Assembly (NCBI GenBank): GCA_963668325.1
Contig: OY764222.1
Coordinates: 496,001 to 560,000 of the forward strand
Source of the DNA: MPNP01 sp963668325
Lineage (GTDB): Bacteria > Pseudomonadota > Alphaproteobacteria > Rhodobacterales > Rhodobacteraceae
DNA length: 64,000 nt
Direction of reading: 5' to 3'
A program made the position numbers and the translations under genes. Below the pieces are notes generated by a model. That model searched no databases. It was not told the DNA's origin and saw only the letters and a program-made list of their open reading frames with translations. Below are positions 25,770-33,936 of this stretch, in pieces (within the stretch, counting starts at the first letter, position 1; each line of letters starts with the position of its first letter).

Positions 25770-25856
25770 ATAATTATGTAAAGTAGTATGCACTTAAAAC
25801 ACTGATGGTAAGGGGCTTGGCGTTTTGGGCTTTACATAAAGAGGGATATTCGCCCA

Positions 25857-26120
25857 TTGAAACTTAAGCAGAAGATCTCGGGAAGTTTTCGAACCGCCGA
25901 GGGCGCAAGGGACTTTGCGATTCTAAGTAGTGTGTTGGAGACCGCCCGTAAACAGGGATGGAATGCACTTGAGGTCCTGGGAACAGAGGCGGCTGACCTG
26001 ATAACACGGCTGACACCCGTGAAACCAGTTCCCGATACTTAAAATACCATCAAGCCAATATATTCTTGTTCAGCAGATGAGACTTTACTAATCTGCCACT
26101 GATACTACCTGAGTAGTTAC
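25857..26120 (+). mobile_element. IS66-family transposase 3' end and terminus, copy 3
   Basis: The plus strand encodes KLKQKISGSFRTAEGARDFA and TARKQGWNALEVL up to TAA at 26041, the standard C-terminus of IS66 transposases. The following 80 bases end at 26120 with the inverse of GTAACTACTCAGGTAGT. It is inverted relative to copies 1 and 2 and keeps more of the gene. The N-terminal bulk of the transposase is absent. The methyltransferase gene starts 12 bases beyond its end. Confidence 0.7.
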
Positions 26121-26131
26121 GAAAGGACTTA

Positions 26132-26884
26132 ATGAGGAAAAATGAGTTTAAGATTGTTCACATGAAAAAGTGTAGTTCAAAAACTGGCAACCAATCTGCA
26201 CGCGATATTTGGGTCTCAACGGAATTGAGTAAACTACCCGTTGGATCAAGTCTGATTGATGTGGGGGCTGGAGAATGTAAATACAAAAAATTTTGTACAC
26301 ATCTTGAATATTTTTCTCAAGATAATACCGAGTATGATGGTATAGGTGATGGGACAGGTCTTCAAACCAAATTATGGGATACAAATTCTATTGATTTAGT
26401 TTGTGACCTCCTAGACATACCTGAGGACCGTAAATTTGATACAGTACTATGTACAGAAGTACTTGAGCATGTACCTGACCCAGTTTTTGCATTGGAAAAA
26501 ATGGCTAGATTATGCACTGAGGATGGGGGTACGTTAATTATCACTGCTCCATTTAACTCTTTGACACATTTTGCACCCTATCATTATTGTACTGGGTTCT
26601 CGAAGTTTTTTTTTCATTTTCACCTAGAGCGTTTAGGATTTGAGATCGTTTCACTAGTTGCTAACGGTGGTTATTTCGACGTTATGGTTCAAGAACTAGG
26701 TCGTATCAATAGTGTAAGAAGACAGTTCAAGCTAGGTGTATATAAACCAATAGACTCAATATTTTTTCGAATTGCGATATTATGCGTACGCAAACTCTTA
26801 CGTTATGATGGGAGACGCATGTCTCGCAAATCATCAGAATTACAATGCTTTGGTTGGCATGTTATCGCAAAAAAAAGATATTAG
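26132..26884 (+). CDS. SAM-dependent methyltransferase (class I)
   Basis: A 250-residue enzyme. SLIDVGAGECKYKKF (about 38-52) is the SAM-binding loop, then DTVLCTEVLEHVPDPVFALE (about 104-123) and LIITAPFNSLTHFAPYHY, typical of methyltransferases acting on sugars or lipids in glycan loci. AAAGGA precedes the ATG. It begins 12 bases after the IS66 terminus at 26120, so its promoter has probably been displaced or supplied by the IS end. It most likely belongs to the surface-glycan locus to the left. The acceptor is unknown. Confidence 0.75.
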   Translation: MRKNEFKIVHMKKCSSKTGNQSARDIWVSTELSKLPVGSSLIDVGAGECKYKKFCTHLEYFSQDNTEYDGIGDGTGLQTKLWDTNSIDLVCDLLDIPEDRKFDTVLCTEVLEHVPDPVFALEKMARLCTEDGGTLIITAPFNSLTHFAPYHYCTGFSKFFFHFHLERLGFEIVSLVANGGYFDVMVQELGRINSVRRQFKLGVYKPIDSIFFRIAILCVRKLLRYDGRRMSRKSSELQCFGWHVIAKKRY

Positions 26885-27038
26885 ATTCGACGGGTTCTAG
26901 CCCATCTTTAACATTTAGTGCACAAAAGCCAATAACCCCGAATGGGGTGCGCAGGGCTATCGCTTTTGAAATTTTTCAATTGTTTCCATCTACAATTTCT
27001 GCGATTCTATCAAAAAAAGCAATTTTTGAGGCAGAACA
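26885..27038. other. Short IS-debris stretch
   Basis: Includes a solitary IS1634-type end, TAGCCCATCTTTAACA (26898-26913), identical to the left end of the intact IS1634 element at 47457, a small hairpin ACCCC-GAAT-GGGGT (26932-26945), and the left end of the ISAs1 fragment. Confidence 0.55.
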
Positions 27039-27380
27039 ATGCAGAATATTTCCCATCTCTTTGAGAGGGTTGAAGACCCCCGTATCAGTAATGCAACCAG
27101 ACATGATCTCAATGACATGCTCATAATTGGCCTGATGACCATCATATGTGGTGGTGAAGGATGTACCGACATGGCGGTTTTTGGCCATGAAAAGGAAGAT
27201 TTTCTCCGGCAGTTTCTCAAGCTTGACTATGGTATACCCAGCCATGATGCTTTTTCCGATCTGTTCAAAAGCCTTGACCCCAAGGGGCTTCAAACAGCGT
27301 TGCTACGGCTGGTTGGAGGCTGGCAAGATTATTTCGGGGATGATGTGATTGCCATAGACGGGAAATATGCCGACAACTTT
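26952..27380 (+). mobile_element. ISAs1-family element, truncated
   Basis: The left end reads CAGGGCTATCGCTTTTGAAA, typical of ISAs1 termini. The transposase starts at ATG 27039 and shows the family's N-terminal domain (FERVEDPRISNATRHDLNDM, IICGGEGCTDMAVFGHEK, YGIPSHDAFSDLF) up to VIAIDGK, the first catalytic Asp. It then breaks off at the 65-bp inverted-repeat element; the remaining two thirds are missing. The element cannot move by itself. Confidence 0.8.
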
Positions 27381-27381
27381 A

Positions 27382-27446
27382 TTATGCCGACAAATTTGAC
27401 CTATATTACCTATGAATAAACGAGTTGGGAACATTTGCCGGCATAA
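27382..27446. repeat. 65-bp inverted-repeat element, copy 2
   Basis: Begins TTATGCCGACAAAT and ends ATTTGCCGGCATAA. Its reverse complement aligns with 20004-20069. It marks the point where the ISAs1 transposase is cut; TATGCCGACAA also occurs 17 bases earlier (27366). Confidence 0.65.
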
Positions 27447-27501
27447 TCATTTTAATCCAGTACCGAATCTATTGAGAATATGATAATCAAAAAAATTCAT
27501 G

Positions 27502-27546
27502 TTGACTTTGATTTTAGTATTGGTATAAATTTTAGTATTACTAAAA
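27502..27546 (+). promoter_or_regulatory. Promoter and palindromic operator of the XRE-cupin regulator
   Basis: TTGACT (27502-27507) and TATAAA (27524-27529) are 16 bases apart, a good sigma-70 promoter. Directly after it, TTTTAGT-ATT-ACTAAAA (27530-27546) is a perfect inverted repeat, and TTTTAGTATT is repeated in the spacer (27512). The site sits where a repressor would block transcription, 15 bases before the regulator's ATG, suggesting autoregulation. Confidence 0.6.
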
Positions 27547-27561
27547 ATCTGAAATCAGGTC

Positions 27562-28209
27562 ATGAATTCAATATCAGCACAAGTCGTTCTCAATTCCAAC
27601 TTGGAACCTATCGGTACAAAAGTTCGTAACCGACGAAGGGAACTTGGTCTAACTCTTCAGGAAATTGCTGATGGAGCAAACTTGTCGGTTGGATTTATTT
27701 CACAACTAGAACGAGATCTTACTTCCCCCTCATTATCATCTCTGGCTGCCATTGCCAGGGTTCTAGAAGCTGAAATCGCTGACTTTCTGGTTGTACCGGG
27801 TGGTGATTCCTCCCTGACCAGATCAAACAAGAGGGAACCTTATACCTTAAATGAAGGTTCCCTTATTTATGAAAGGCTGACTTCCAAGTTTCCGGGGCAT
27901 GTCCTCAGTGGTGTAATCATGAAGGAAGAGCCAGGTCACAGAAGTCCACCAATGAGGCATGAGGGTGAGGAATTCTTCTTTGTCCTTGAGGGATCAATAA
28001 CTTGTGAAATCGGTGGTGATAGGACTGTCCTCGGACCAGGAGATTCCATCCATTTTAATTCCAATGAACTTCATTCAACCTGGAACCATACATTGGAAAC
28101 GGCAAGTATACTGGTCATTTGTACCATGGATATCTTTGGTGATACAGACCATAACAAATCCGAGCCAAATAATGGCTCAAAGGGAGAAACTAGGCGGGAT
28201 GAAAGTTAA
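27562..28209 (+). CDS. XRE-family regulator with C-terminal cupin sensor
   Basis: A 215-residue regulator. Residues about 18-72 form an XRE helix-turn-helix (KVRNRRRELGLTLQEIADGA, then SVGFISQLERDLTSPSLSS). Residues about 110-195 form a cupin (MRHEGEEFFFVLEGSI, GPGDSIHFNSNELHSTWN) that usually binds a small ligand. Such proteins control uptake and breakdown of amino acids, polyamines or hydantoins. It opens the long operon and is 38 bases upstream of the ABC binding protein, so it is the likely local regulator, with the palindrome at 27530-27546 as its probable site. Confidence 0.85.
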   Translation: MNSISAQVVLNSNLEPIGTKVRNRRRELGLTLQEIADGANLSVGFISQLERDLTSPSLSSLAAIARVLEAEIADFLVVPGGDSSLTRSNKREPYTLNEGSLIYERLTSKFPGHVLSGVIMKEEPGHRSPPMRHEGEEFFFVLEGSITCEIGGDRTVLGPGDSIHFNSNELHSTWNHTLETASILVICTMDIFGDTDHNKSEPNNGSKGETRRDES

Positions 28210-28247
28210 TCATTTCACCTAAATGAAATATAAGGAAAGGAAACAAG

Positions 28248-29828
28248 ATGCAAAGAATAGGTAAATTGCTATTTGTGGTTGGCCTGGTTATTTTTACCGG
28301 TTTTACCGCACATGCCGAAAAGGTCTTGCGGCTTGATGAGGTTGCAGTTGGCGAACTGGATCCGGCCAAAGCTTCAGATTATGCTGATACAATCCTGATG
28401 TTTAATGTGTACGACTCGCTGGTCATACCACGTCAGGGCGGACCAGGACTAGTACCACACCTGGCAGAAAGCTGGGAAGGTGAGGGAACCAGTTATACGT
28501 TCAAAATCAGGGATGATGTCCAGTTTCAAAGTGGCAACACCCTAACGGCAGAAGATGTAGTATTTTCATTTGATCGAATGCAGGCCATAGGACAAGGGCT
28601 TTCTTTCCTGTTCGTCAGTGTGGATTCTGTCGAAGTCGTTAATGGTAACAGTGTCAGGTTTACTTTAACGGAACCTTATGCGCCGTTTGTATCCTCACTG
28701 GTCAGGCTGCCAATTGTCGACAAGCAACTTGTCATGGAAAATCTCGGTGAAGGCGAAGGTGAAATGGGTGATTGGGGGCAAGCTTTCCTGTCATCAAATG
28801 GAGGAGGTACAGGTGCTTACCTGGTAGAATCCCATAATCCCCAGGAAGAAACGGTCATGAAGAAAAACCCCAACTATTTCCTTGGGATTGGCGAAAATGC
28901 ACCAGATACTGTCAGATTGAGATACGGACTTGAAGCAGCAACTGTAAGAACTCTTATGGCCCAAGGCGAACATGATATCACCTCGCAGTGGTTACCACCT
29001 GAAGTTATGGGAGCCTTGGTAAAGGATGGCAACCAGTTTCTGACTGAAGGTGGTACAGGGGCTTTTTACTTCAAGATGAATACCCAGAAAGCCCCGTTGG
29101 ACGATGTTAATTGCCGATTGGCCTTGGCCAATGCCTTTGATTATGAGTCCGTCCTGAAGTTGATTGCGATAACGGATGAGGTATCCAGCGGTACTGGTTC
29201 CACCGGTGCTATCCCTGTTGGCATGTTTGGGTCCAACCCTGTTGGCAATGAACGTACGAGGGATTTGGATGCTGCCAGCCAAAATCTGGCCGATTGTTCC
29301 TATGATCCTGCGGAGTTCGAAATCGAAATCACCTGGATCGCCGAAGTTCCACTTGAAGAAAGATTGGCCCTCCTATTCCAGGCCAACCTTTCTGAAATAG
29401 GTGTCCAATCAACAATAACCAAAGTTCCATGGGCCTTGTTCTCCAGTTCGGTCAATGATCCGGCGAATACCCCACATGTATCCCAGATCTTTGTTACTGC
29501 TGTCACGGGTGATCCCGATACTTTGCTTTATGGCATGTATCATTCCACCAAGGCAGGAAGCTGGCAGTCGCCTGAGCATCTTAATGATGCTGAAGTAGAC
29601 AGTCTATTGGATATGGGTCGTACCGGTACCTCTGATCAAGCCAGGGAAGAGGCCTATTCAGCCTTGAACGACAGGTTGGTTGCTATTGCTCCATCAATTT
29701 ATGGCTTTGACCGACAGTCGGTTTTTGTTGCCCGTCCCAATATCAAGGTTCCGGCTTTAACCGATCCAGATAAGGCTTTTGGGCTGGATACCATGGGTTT
29801 TGCCTTCCGCTTGATGGAAATTGAATAA
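28248..29828 (+). CDS. ABC transporter substrate-binding protein (peptide type, SBP_bac_5)
   Basis: A 526-residue periplasmic binding protein. Residues 1-23 are a signal peptide ending in AHA. The mature part follows the family 5 layout: VLRLDEVAVGELDPAKASDY, VYDSLVIPRQG, LVPHLAESWE, DVQFQSGNTLTAEDVVFSFD. This family captures oligopeptides, dipeptides, opines or nickel; the catabolic genes downstream suggest an amino-acid-derived cyclic or peptide ligand. AAGGAAAGGA precedes the ATG. A strong hairpin right after the stop may protect this transcript so that more binding protein than permease is made. Confidence 0.9.
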   Translation: MQRIGKLLFVVGLVIFTGFTAHAEKVLRLDEVAVGELDPAKASDYADTILMFNVYDSLVIPRQGGPGLVPHLAESWEGEGTSYTFKIRDDVQFQSGNTLTAEDVVFSFDRMQAIGQGLSFLFVSVDSVEVVNGNSVRFTLTEPYAPFVSSLVRLPIVDKQLVMENLGEGEGEMGDWGQAFLSSNGGGTGAYLVESHNPQEETVMKKNPNYFLGIGENAPDTVRLRYGLEAATVRTLMAQGEHDITSQWLPPEVMGALVKDGNQFLTEGGTGAFYFKMNTQKAPLDDVNCRLALANAFDYESVLKLIAITDEVSSGTGSTGAIPVGMFGSNPVGNERTRDLDAASQNLADCSYDPAEFEIEITWIAEVPLEERLALLFQANLSEIGVQSTITKVPWALFSSSVNDPANTPHVSQIFVTAVTGDPDTLLYGMYHSTKAGSWQSPEHLNDAEVDSLLDMGRTGTSDQAREEAYSALNDRLVAIAPSIYGFDRQSVFVARPNIKVPALTDPDKAFGLDTMGFAFRLMEIE

Positions 29829-29839
29829 CCAAAATAGCA

Positions 29840-29870
29840 ATCACCAGCCCTTGCTAAAAGGGCTGGTGAT
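29840..29870 (+). promoter_or_regulatory. Intercistronic stem-loop after the binding protein gene
   Basis: A 13-bp perfect stem (ATCACCAGCCCTT at 29840-29852 with its complement at 29858-29870) and a five-base loop, without a T-run. In ABC operons such hairpins stop 3' exonucleases and raise the level of the upstream message, rather than ending transcription. Confidence 0.75.
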
Positions 29871-29892
29871 ACTGGTTTGCGTCTAAAATCTG

Positions 29893-30918
29893 GTGGGTAA
29901 TGTCCTGAATTTGTTGATAAGGAGGGTTTGGATATCCCTCCTTGTCCTTGTTGGGGTTTCTATCTTGATTTTTCTGATTGCCAGGGTTATCCCCGGTGAT
30001 CCCGCCCGCATAGCTCTTGGTCCCAATGCCACTGACGAGCAGGTCATCAAACTTCGAGGTGAACTCCACCTTGATGATCCCATCTGGCAGCAATATGCTT
30101 ATTTTGCCAGTGAATTGCTACAGGGCGATTTGGGGACCTCCCTCTATACCAACCGCCCTGTTGTTAAAGACATAATTCAGTTTCTACCGGCAACCTTGGA
30201 ACTTATATTTGCCGCCGGTATTCTGATGGTTCTCATCGGGTTGCCGCTTGGCATAATTTCGGCCAAATACGAAGGAAGGTTCCTTGACAATCTCATTCGA
30301 ATTGTCGCTCTCCTGGGGGTTTCTGCCCCTAGTTTTGTCTGGGCAGTTATTCTTATGATATTGTTTGCTTTTTTCTTGCCCCTCTTTCCAATTGCAGGAC
30401 GAATAGACACTGATTTTGAAATCACCAGAACAACCGGGTTCCTCCTGGTAGATACCCTGCTTGCTGGTAATATCAGAGCGTTCCTTGATGTACTTTGGCA
30501 TATCTTTTTGCCCGCTTTTGCCTTGGCGTTGTCGGGCATTGGTCAAGCAGCTAGATTGACCAGAGCGAATATGACCGAAACCTACCGCAAGCCTTATATA
30601 GAAATGGCTCATTCCTATGGGTTCCCTGGCTGGCGGGTGGCCAGAAAATATGCCTTCAAACCCTCCCTTATCCCCTCCCTGACTATTATCGGTCTGGATT
30701 TCGCAGCAATGCTGGGAAATGCCTTCCTGGTAGAGGCAATTTTTGCTTGGCCGGGACTTTCCAGGTATGGGGTTGCCGTCATCCTCAGGAAGGATTTGAA
30801 TGCCATAATCGGCACAGTCTTGATTATCTCGGCGACCTTTCTGATCGCCAATCTTGTGGTTGATCTGTTAATCGCCCTTTTAAATCCCAAGATCAGGTAT
30901 GCAAGGAGAAACCCTTGA
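29893..30918 (+). CDS. ABC transporter permease, DppB type
   Basis: A 341-residue inner-membrane permease with about six transmembrane segments; the first (residues 10-35, RRVWISLLVLVGVSILIFLI) is followed by RVIPGDPAR, the standard DppB start. The cytoplasmic coupling loop is seen at YIEMAHSYGFPGWRVARKYAFKPSLIP. The best start is GTG 29893, which puts the first membrane segment at the usual place; no clear ribosome site precedes it, so coupling to the upstream gene is likely. It overlaps the next permease gene by four bases. Confidence 0.9.
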   Translation: MGNVLNLLIRRVWISLLVLVGVSILIFLIARVIPGDPARIALGPNATDEQVIKLRGELHLDDPIWQQYAYFASELLQGDLGTSLYTNRPVVKDIIQFLPATLELIFAAGILMVLIGLPLGIISAKYEGRFLDNLIRIVALLGVSAPSFVWAVILMILFAFFLPLFPIAGRIDTDFEITRTTGFLLVDTLLAGNIRAFLDVLWHIFLPAFALALSGIGQAARLTRANMTETYRKPYIEMAHSYGFPGWRVARKYAFKPSLIPSLTIIGLDFAAMLGNAFLVEAIFAWPGLSRYGVAVILRKDLNAIIGTVLIISATFLIANLVVDLLIALLNPKIRYARRNP

Positions 30919-31748
30919 CAAGGACTTTCAGAATAATCCTGGCCAATCCCCTTTCTGTTGTTGGGGTAATCCTCATCTGTATAGTACTCTTTTCGGCTAT
31001 CTTTGCCGATTTTATAACGCCATTCCCCTCCCATCGGGGAACTGTTGTTGATTTTAGCAATTTTAACCAACCACCGGGTTGGCCCAATATAATGGGAACT
31101 GACCTTGTGGGAAGGGATTTGTTTACCAGGATAATTTATGCCTATAGAATCTCCCTGGTTCTTGGCATTGTCGTTCTCCTATTGGCTGTACCATTTGGTG
31201 TAACTGTGGGATTAATGGCTGGCTATCTTGGCAAAAAAGTCCGTTTTGTCCTGATGCGCACCACGGAAGTATTTCTCTCAATCCCTCCACTTGTTTTGGC
31301 CATGTCCATAATGGGGGTACTCGAACCGACTTTGCTCAACGGCATGATGGCCGTTACTGTCATGTGGTGGCCGTGGTATTCCCGCCTGGTCTATAATCTT
31401 ACCCTGGCCGAAAAAGAAGAAGGGTATGTGCTGGCGGCTGAGGTAATCGGAGCCTCCAGGTTCCATATCATGTTTGTCGAAATCCTCCCCAATTGTTTCC
31501 CGGCCATTTTAACCAAAATGACCCTTGATCTGGGGTTTGTCATTCTGATTGCTTCTTCCCTGTCCTTCCTTGGCCTTGGTGTCCAGCCACCAACTCCGGA
31601 TCTTGGCTCCATGGTGGCTGAGGGAGCAAGATATCTACCTGATTCCTGGTGGCTGACCGTGTTCCCGGGTTTGGCCATCCTGGTGGCAGTCTTTGGCTTT
31701 AATTTGCTCGGTGATGCAATGCGGGAAGTATTGGGAACACACCAATGA
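30915..31748 (+). CDS. ABC transporter permease, DppC type
   Basis: A 277-residue permease, partner of the DppB protein. N-terminal segment (TFRIILANPLSVVGVILI) and HRGTVVDFSNFNQPPGWPNIMGTD match DppC; the coupling loop is YVLAAEVIGASRFHIMFVEILPN. It starts at TTG 30915 (TTGA overlap with the upstream stop), preceded by AGGAG, and its own stop overlaps the next ATG by four bases. All importer genes are thus translationally linked. Confidence 0.9.
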   Translation: MTRTFRIILANPLSVVGVILICIVLFSAIFADFITPFPSHRGTVVDFSNFNQPPGWPNIMGTDLVGRDLFTRIIYAYRISLVLGIVVLLLAVPFGVTVGLMAGYLGKKVRFVLMRTTEVFLSIPPLVLAMSIMGVLEPTLLNGMMAVTVMWWPWYSRLVYNLTLAEKEEGYVLAAEVIGASRFHIMFVEILPNCFPAILTKMTLDLGFVILIASSLSFLGLGVQPPTPDLGSMVAEGARYLPDSWWLTVFPGLAILVAVFGFNLLGDAMREVLGTHQ

Positions 31749-32608
31749 AAAATCTCACCCTGGAAATCACTGATCTGTCCCTGAGTTTCAAAGGTCTCAT
31801 GGAAACAAACAAGGTTCTTCATGGTATCTCTTTGAACATCGGTCCCAAGGAAAAGGTTGCCTTGGTTGGTGAATCAGGTTCTGGCAAGTCAGTGACAGCC
31901 AGGTTGGTCCTGGGATTGCTGCAATCCCAGCAAAAAACCGTTGTGTCAGGTACCATCAATTTTGAAGGAAGAGATCTGGCTGGACTATCTACAAAGGAAA
32001 GAGAGCAGTTAAGGGGAACCAGGATGTCGATGATTTTTCAGGACCCGGTATCAGCCCTCAATCCGGTATACCGTATTGAAATCCAGTTCCAGGAAGTACT
32101 GAAAAGAAAACAACCCGCAATCTCACTCACCGAGGCCAGGGATAAGGCAATCACCATGCTAAGGGATGTCACCATAACCGAACCAGAGAGAGTGTTGAAA
32201 TCTTTTCCATTCCAACTTTCCGGAGGTATGAACCAAAGGGTGATGATTGCCATGGGCTTGATAAACGAGCCCACCCTGTTAATTGCCGATGAACCTGGAA
32301 CAGCCCTGGATGTTACTGTTCAGGACCAAACCCTCAGACTCATGCATGAGATGGTTGAGGGTAGGGAGACATCAGTCTTTCTGATTTCCCACAATCTAGG
32401 GGTTGTACGGGAGTTTTCCGACCGGCTGTATGTGATTTATCAAGGGAGAATTGTTGAAGAGGGCAAAACCGAAGATGTGTTTGCCGATCCTCGGCATCCC
32501 TATACGAAAGCCTTGCTTGCGGCTGTCCCAAGAATTACCAGCGGGGATACGATTTCGGCTGTAATCAATGACACTTCAGCCTTTCTGGCTCCAAGGGAGG
32601 TCCATTAG
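31745..32608 (+). CDS. ABC transporter ATP-binding protein, DppD type
   Basis: One of two ATPases that power the importer. In 287 residues: Walker A GESGSGKSVTARL (about 40-52), signature LSGGMNQRVMIAMGL (about 158-172), Walker B LLIADEPGTALD (about 178-189) and switch His SHNLG. The C-terminal PYTKALLAAVP begins the family's short oligopeptide-type tail. Note EPGTALD in place of EPTTALD. Confidence 0.92.
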   Translation: MKNLTLEITDLSLSFKGLMETNKVLHGISLNIGPKEKVALVGESGSGKSVTARLVLGLLQSQQKTVVSGTINFEGRDLAGLSTKEREQLRGTRMSMIFQDPVSALNPVYRIEIQFQEVLKRKQPAISLTEARDKAITMLRDVTITEPERVLKSFPFQLSGGMNQRVMIAMGLINEPTLLIADEPGTALDVTVQDQTLRLMHEMVEGRETSVFLISHNLGVVREFSDRLYVIYQGRIVEEGKTEDVFADPRHPYTKALLAAVPRITSGDTISAVINDTSAFLAPREVH

Positions 32609-32620
32609 GGTTTTGGACTT

Positions 32621-33436
32621 ATGACTGTACCAATACTTGAAGTAAAGAAACTAACCAAGACCTTCTATCTGGAATCTTACCAGGTCAATGCCGTCCGTGA
32701 TTTTTCGGTTGCTATCAACAAGGGTGAATGTCTGGCTATTGTCGGTGAATCAGGTTCAGGCAAAAGCACCATAGCCAACATGTTATTGGGAGTTTATCCA
32801 CCAACATCGGGCGAAATCATTTTTAAAGGCGAACCATTTCCCTCTCGCCGCACAAAAAACCAAAAGAGGGCGATCCAACTAGTCCAGCAAAACCCATACT
32901 CTTCAATCAATCCAAGTCGGCGTATAGGATCTACCCTCAAACTGCCATTAAACGTCCATGCCATCGGTTCGAAGAAGGACCGCATGGAAAAAGTTGGAGA
33001 GTTGTTGGCTGAGGTGGGACTACTTTCCAGCTATGCTGGCAGAGCACCATCTACCCTTTCTGGCGGACAATGTCAAAGGGTGGCTATTGCCAGGGCACTG
33101 GCTAGCCAGCCGGAACTGGTTGTTCTGGATGAGCCGACTTCAGCGCTTGATGTCCTCGTGCAAGCACGAGTACTGTTATTGCTAAAGGAATTAAAAACAA
33201 AAAGGGATCTCACCTATATTTTCATCACCCATGATCTGGCCGTTGTTCGCAATATGGCTGACCGGGTTGCTGTCATGCAAGAAGGCCAATTGGTCGAATT
33301 GAATCAAACGGAAAAGATATTCGACAATCCAGAGCACAGCTATACCCGTAAATTGATAAGTGCCTCACCTGTCATAACTGAAGAAGAACAAAATCTACGT
33401 CTGAATTTAAAACAAGGCTTGGCAAAGGTGGCTTAA
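32621..33436 (+). CDS. ABC transporter ATP-binding protein, DppF type
   Basis: The second ATPase of the importer, 271 residues: Walker A GESGSGKSTIANMLLG (about 46-61), Q-loop VQQNPYSSINPS, signature LSGGQCQRVAIARAL (about 145-159), Walker B LVVLDEPTSALD and HDLAVV. It is shorter than many DppF proteins, ending soon after YTRKLISASPV, but no core motif is missing. It is 12 bases behind the DppD gene and 2 bases before the GAF gene. Confidence 0.92.
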   Translation: MTVPILEVKKLTKTFYLESYQVNAVRDFSVAINKGECLAIVGESGSGKSTIANMLLGVYPPTSGEIIFKGEPFPSRRTKNQKRAIQLVQQNPYSSINPSRRIGSTLKLPLNVHAIGSKKDRMEKVGELLAEVGLLSSYAGRAPSTLSGGQCQRVAIARALASQPELVVLDEPTSALDVLVQARVLLLLKELKTKRDLTYIFITHDLAVVRNMADRVAVMQEGQLVELNQTEKIFDNPEHSYTRKLISASPVITEEEQNLRLNLKQGLAKVA

Positions 33437-33438
33437 TC

Positions 33439-33936
33439 ATGCTGGAGAGTTTAATTAGATTGGTCGAGACTGGTAACTGCCAAACTACCCATCTCTTTCG
33501 GGAGTTGGAAAAATACGCCCACAACAATCTGGACATTAAACTGTTTTCGGTGATGGCTATTGACTTTACCAGGGAAGAAGCCTGTCGTATCTATACCAGT
33601 TCACCAGAGGTTTACCCCCTATCGGGTACCAAACCAATCCCAGAAGGGGAATGGGCAGACAATGTTATCAAGCAAAAGAAGATTTTTGTTGCCAATGATT
33701 ATGCCACCATAGCTGATACATTCCCTGATCACGAGGTGATAAGATCGCTGGGGTGTGAGGCCATAATCAATGTCCCAATTGTTATTAATGGCGAAATCCA
33801 CGGAACCCTGAACATTCTAGGCCCGGCAGGTGCTTACCCAGAGGAAAGTATTCACTTTGCCGAAGAGCTGAAGATCCCGAGTACTTTTTGTTTTCTATAT
33901 TACGAGTATGTCAAAAATGGAAGTAAAGATGGTTAA
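33439..33936 (+). CDS. Free-standing GAF-domain protein
   Basis: A 165-residue protein consisting of one GAF-like domain: FRELEKYAHNNLDIKLFSVM, VYPLSGTKPIPEGEWADNVI, IFVANDYATIADTFPDH, then CEAIINVPIVINGEIHGTLNI. GAF domains bind small ligands such as nucleotides or metabolites. Located between the importer and the hydantoinase, it may sense the substrate or bind a cofactor; similar solo GAF proteins occur in hydantoin and urea operons. Its end overlaps the start region of HyuA. Confidence 0.75.
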   Translation: MLESLIRLVETGNCQTTHLFRELEKYAHNNLDIKLFSVMAIDFTREEACRIYTSSPEVYPLSGTKPIPEGEWADNVIKQKKIFVANDYATIADTFPDHEVIRSLGCEAIINVPIVINGEIHGTLNILGPAGAYPEESIHFAEELKIPSTFCFLYYEYVKNGSKDG

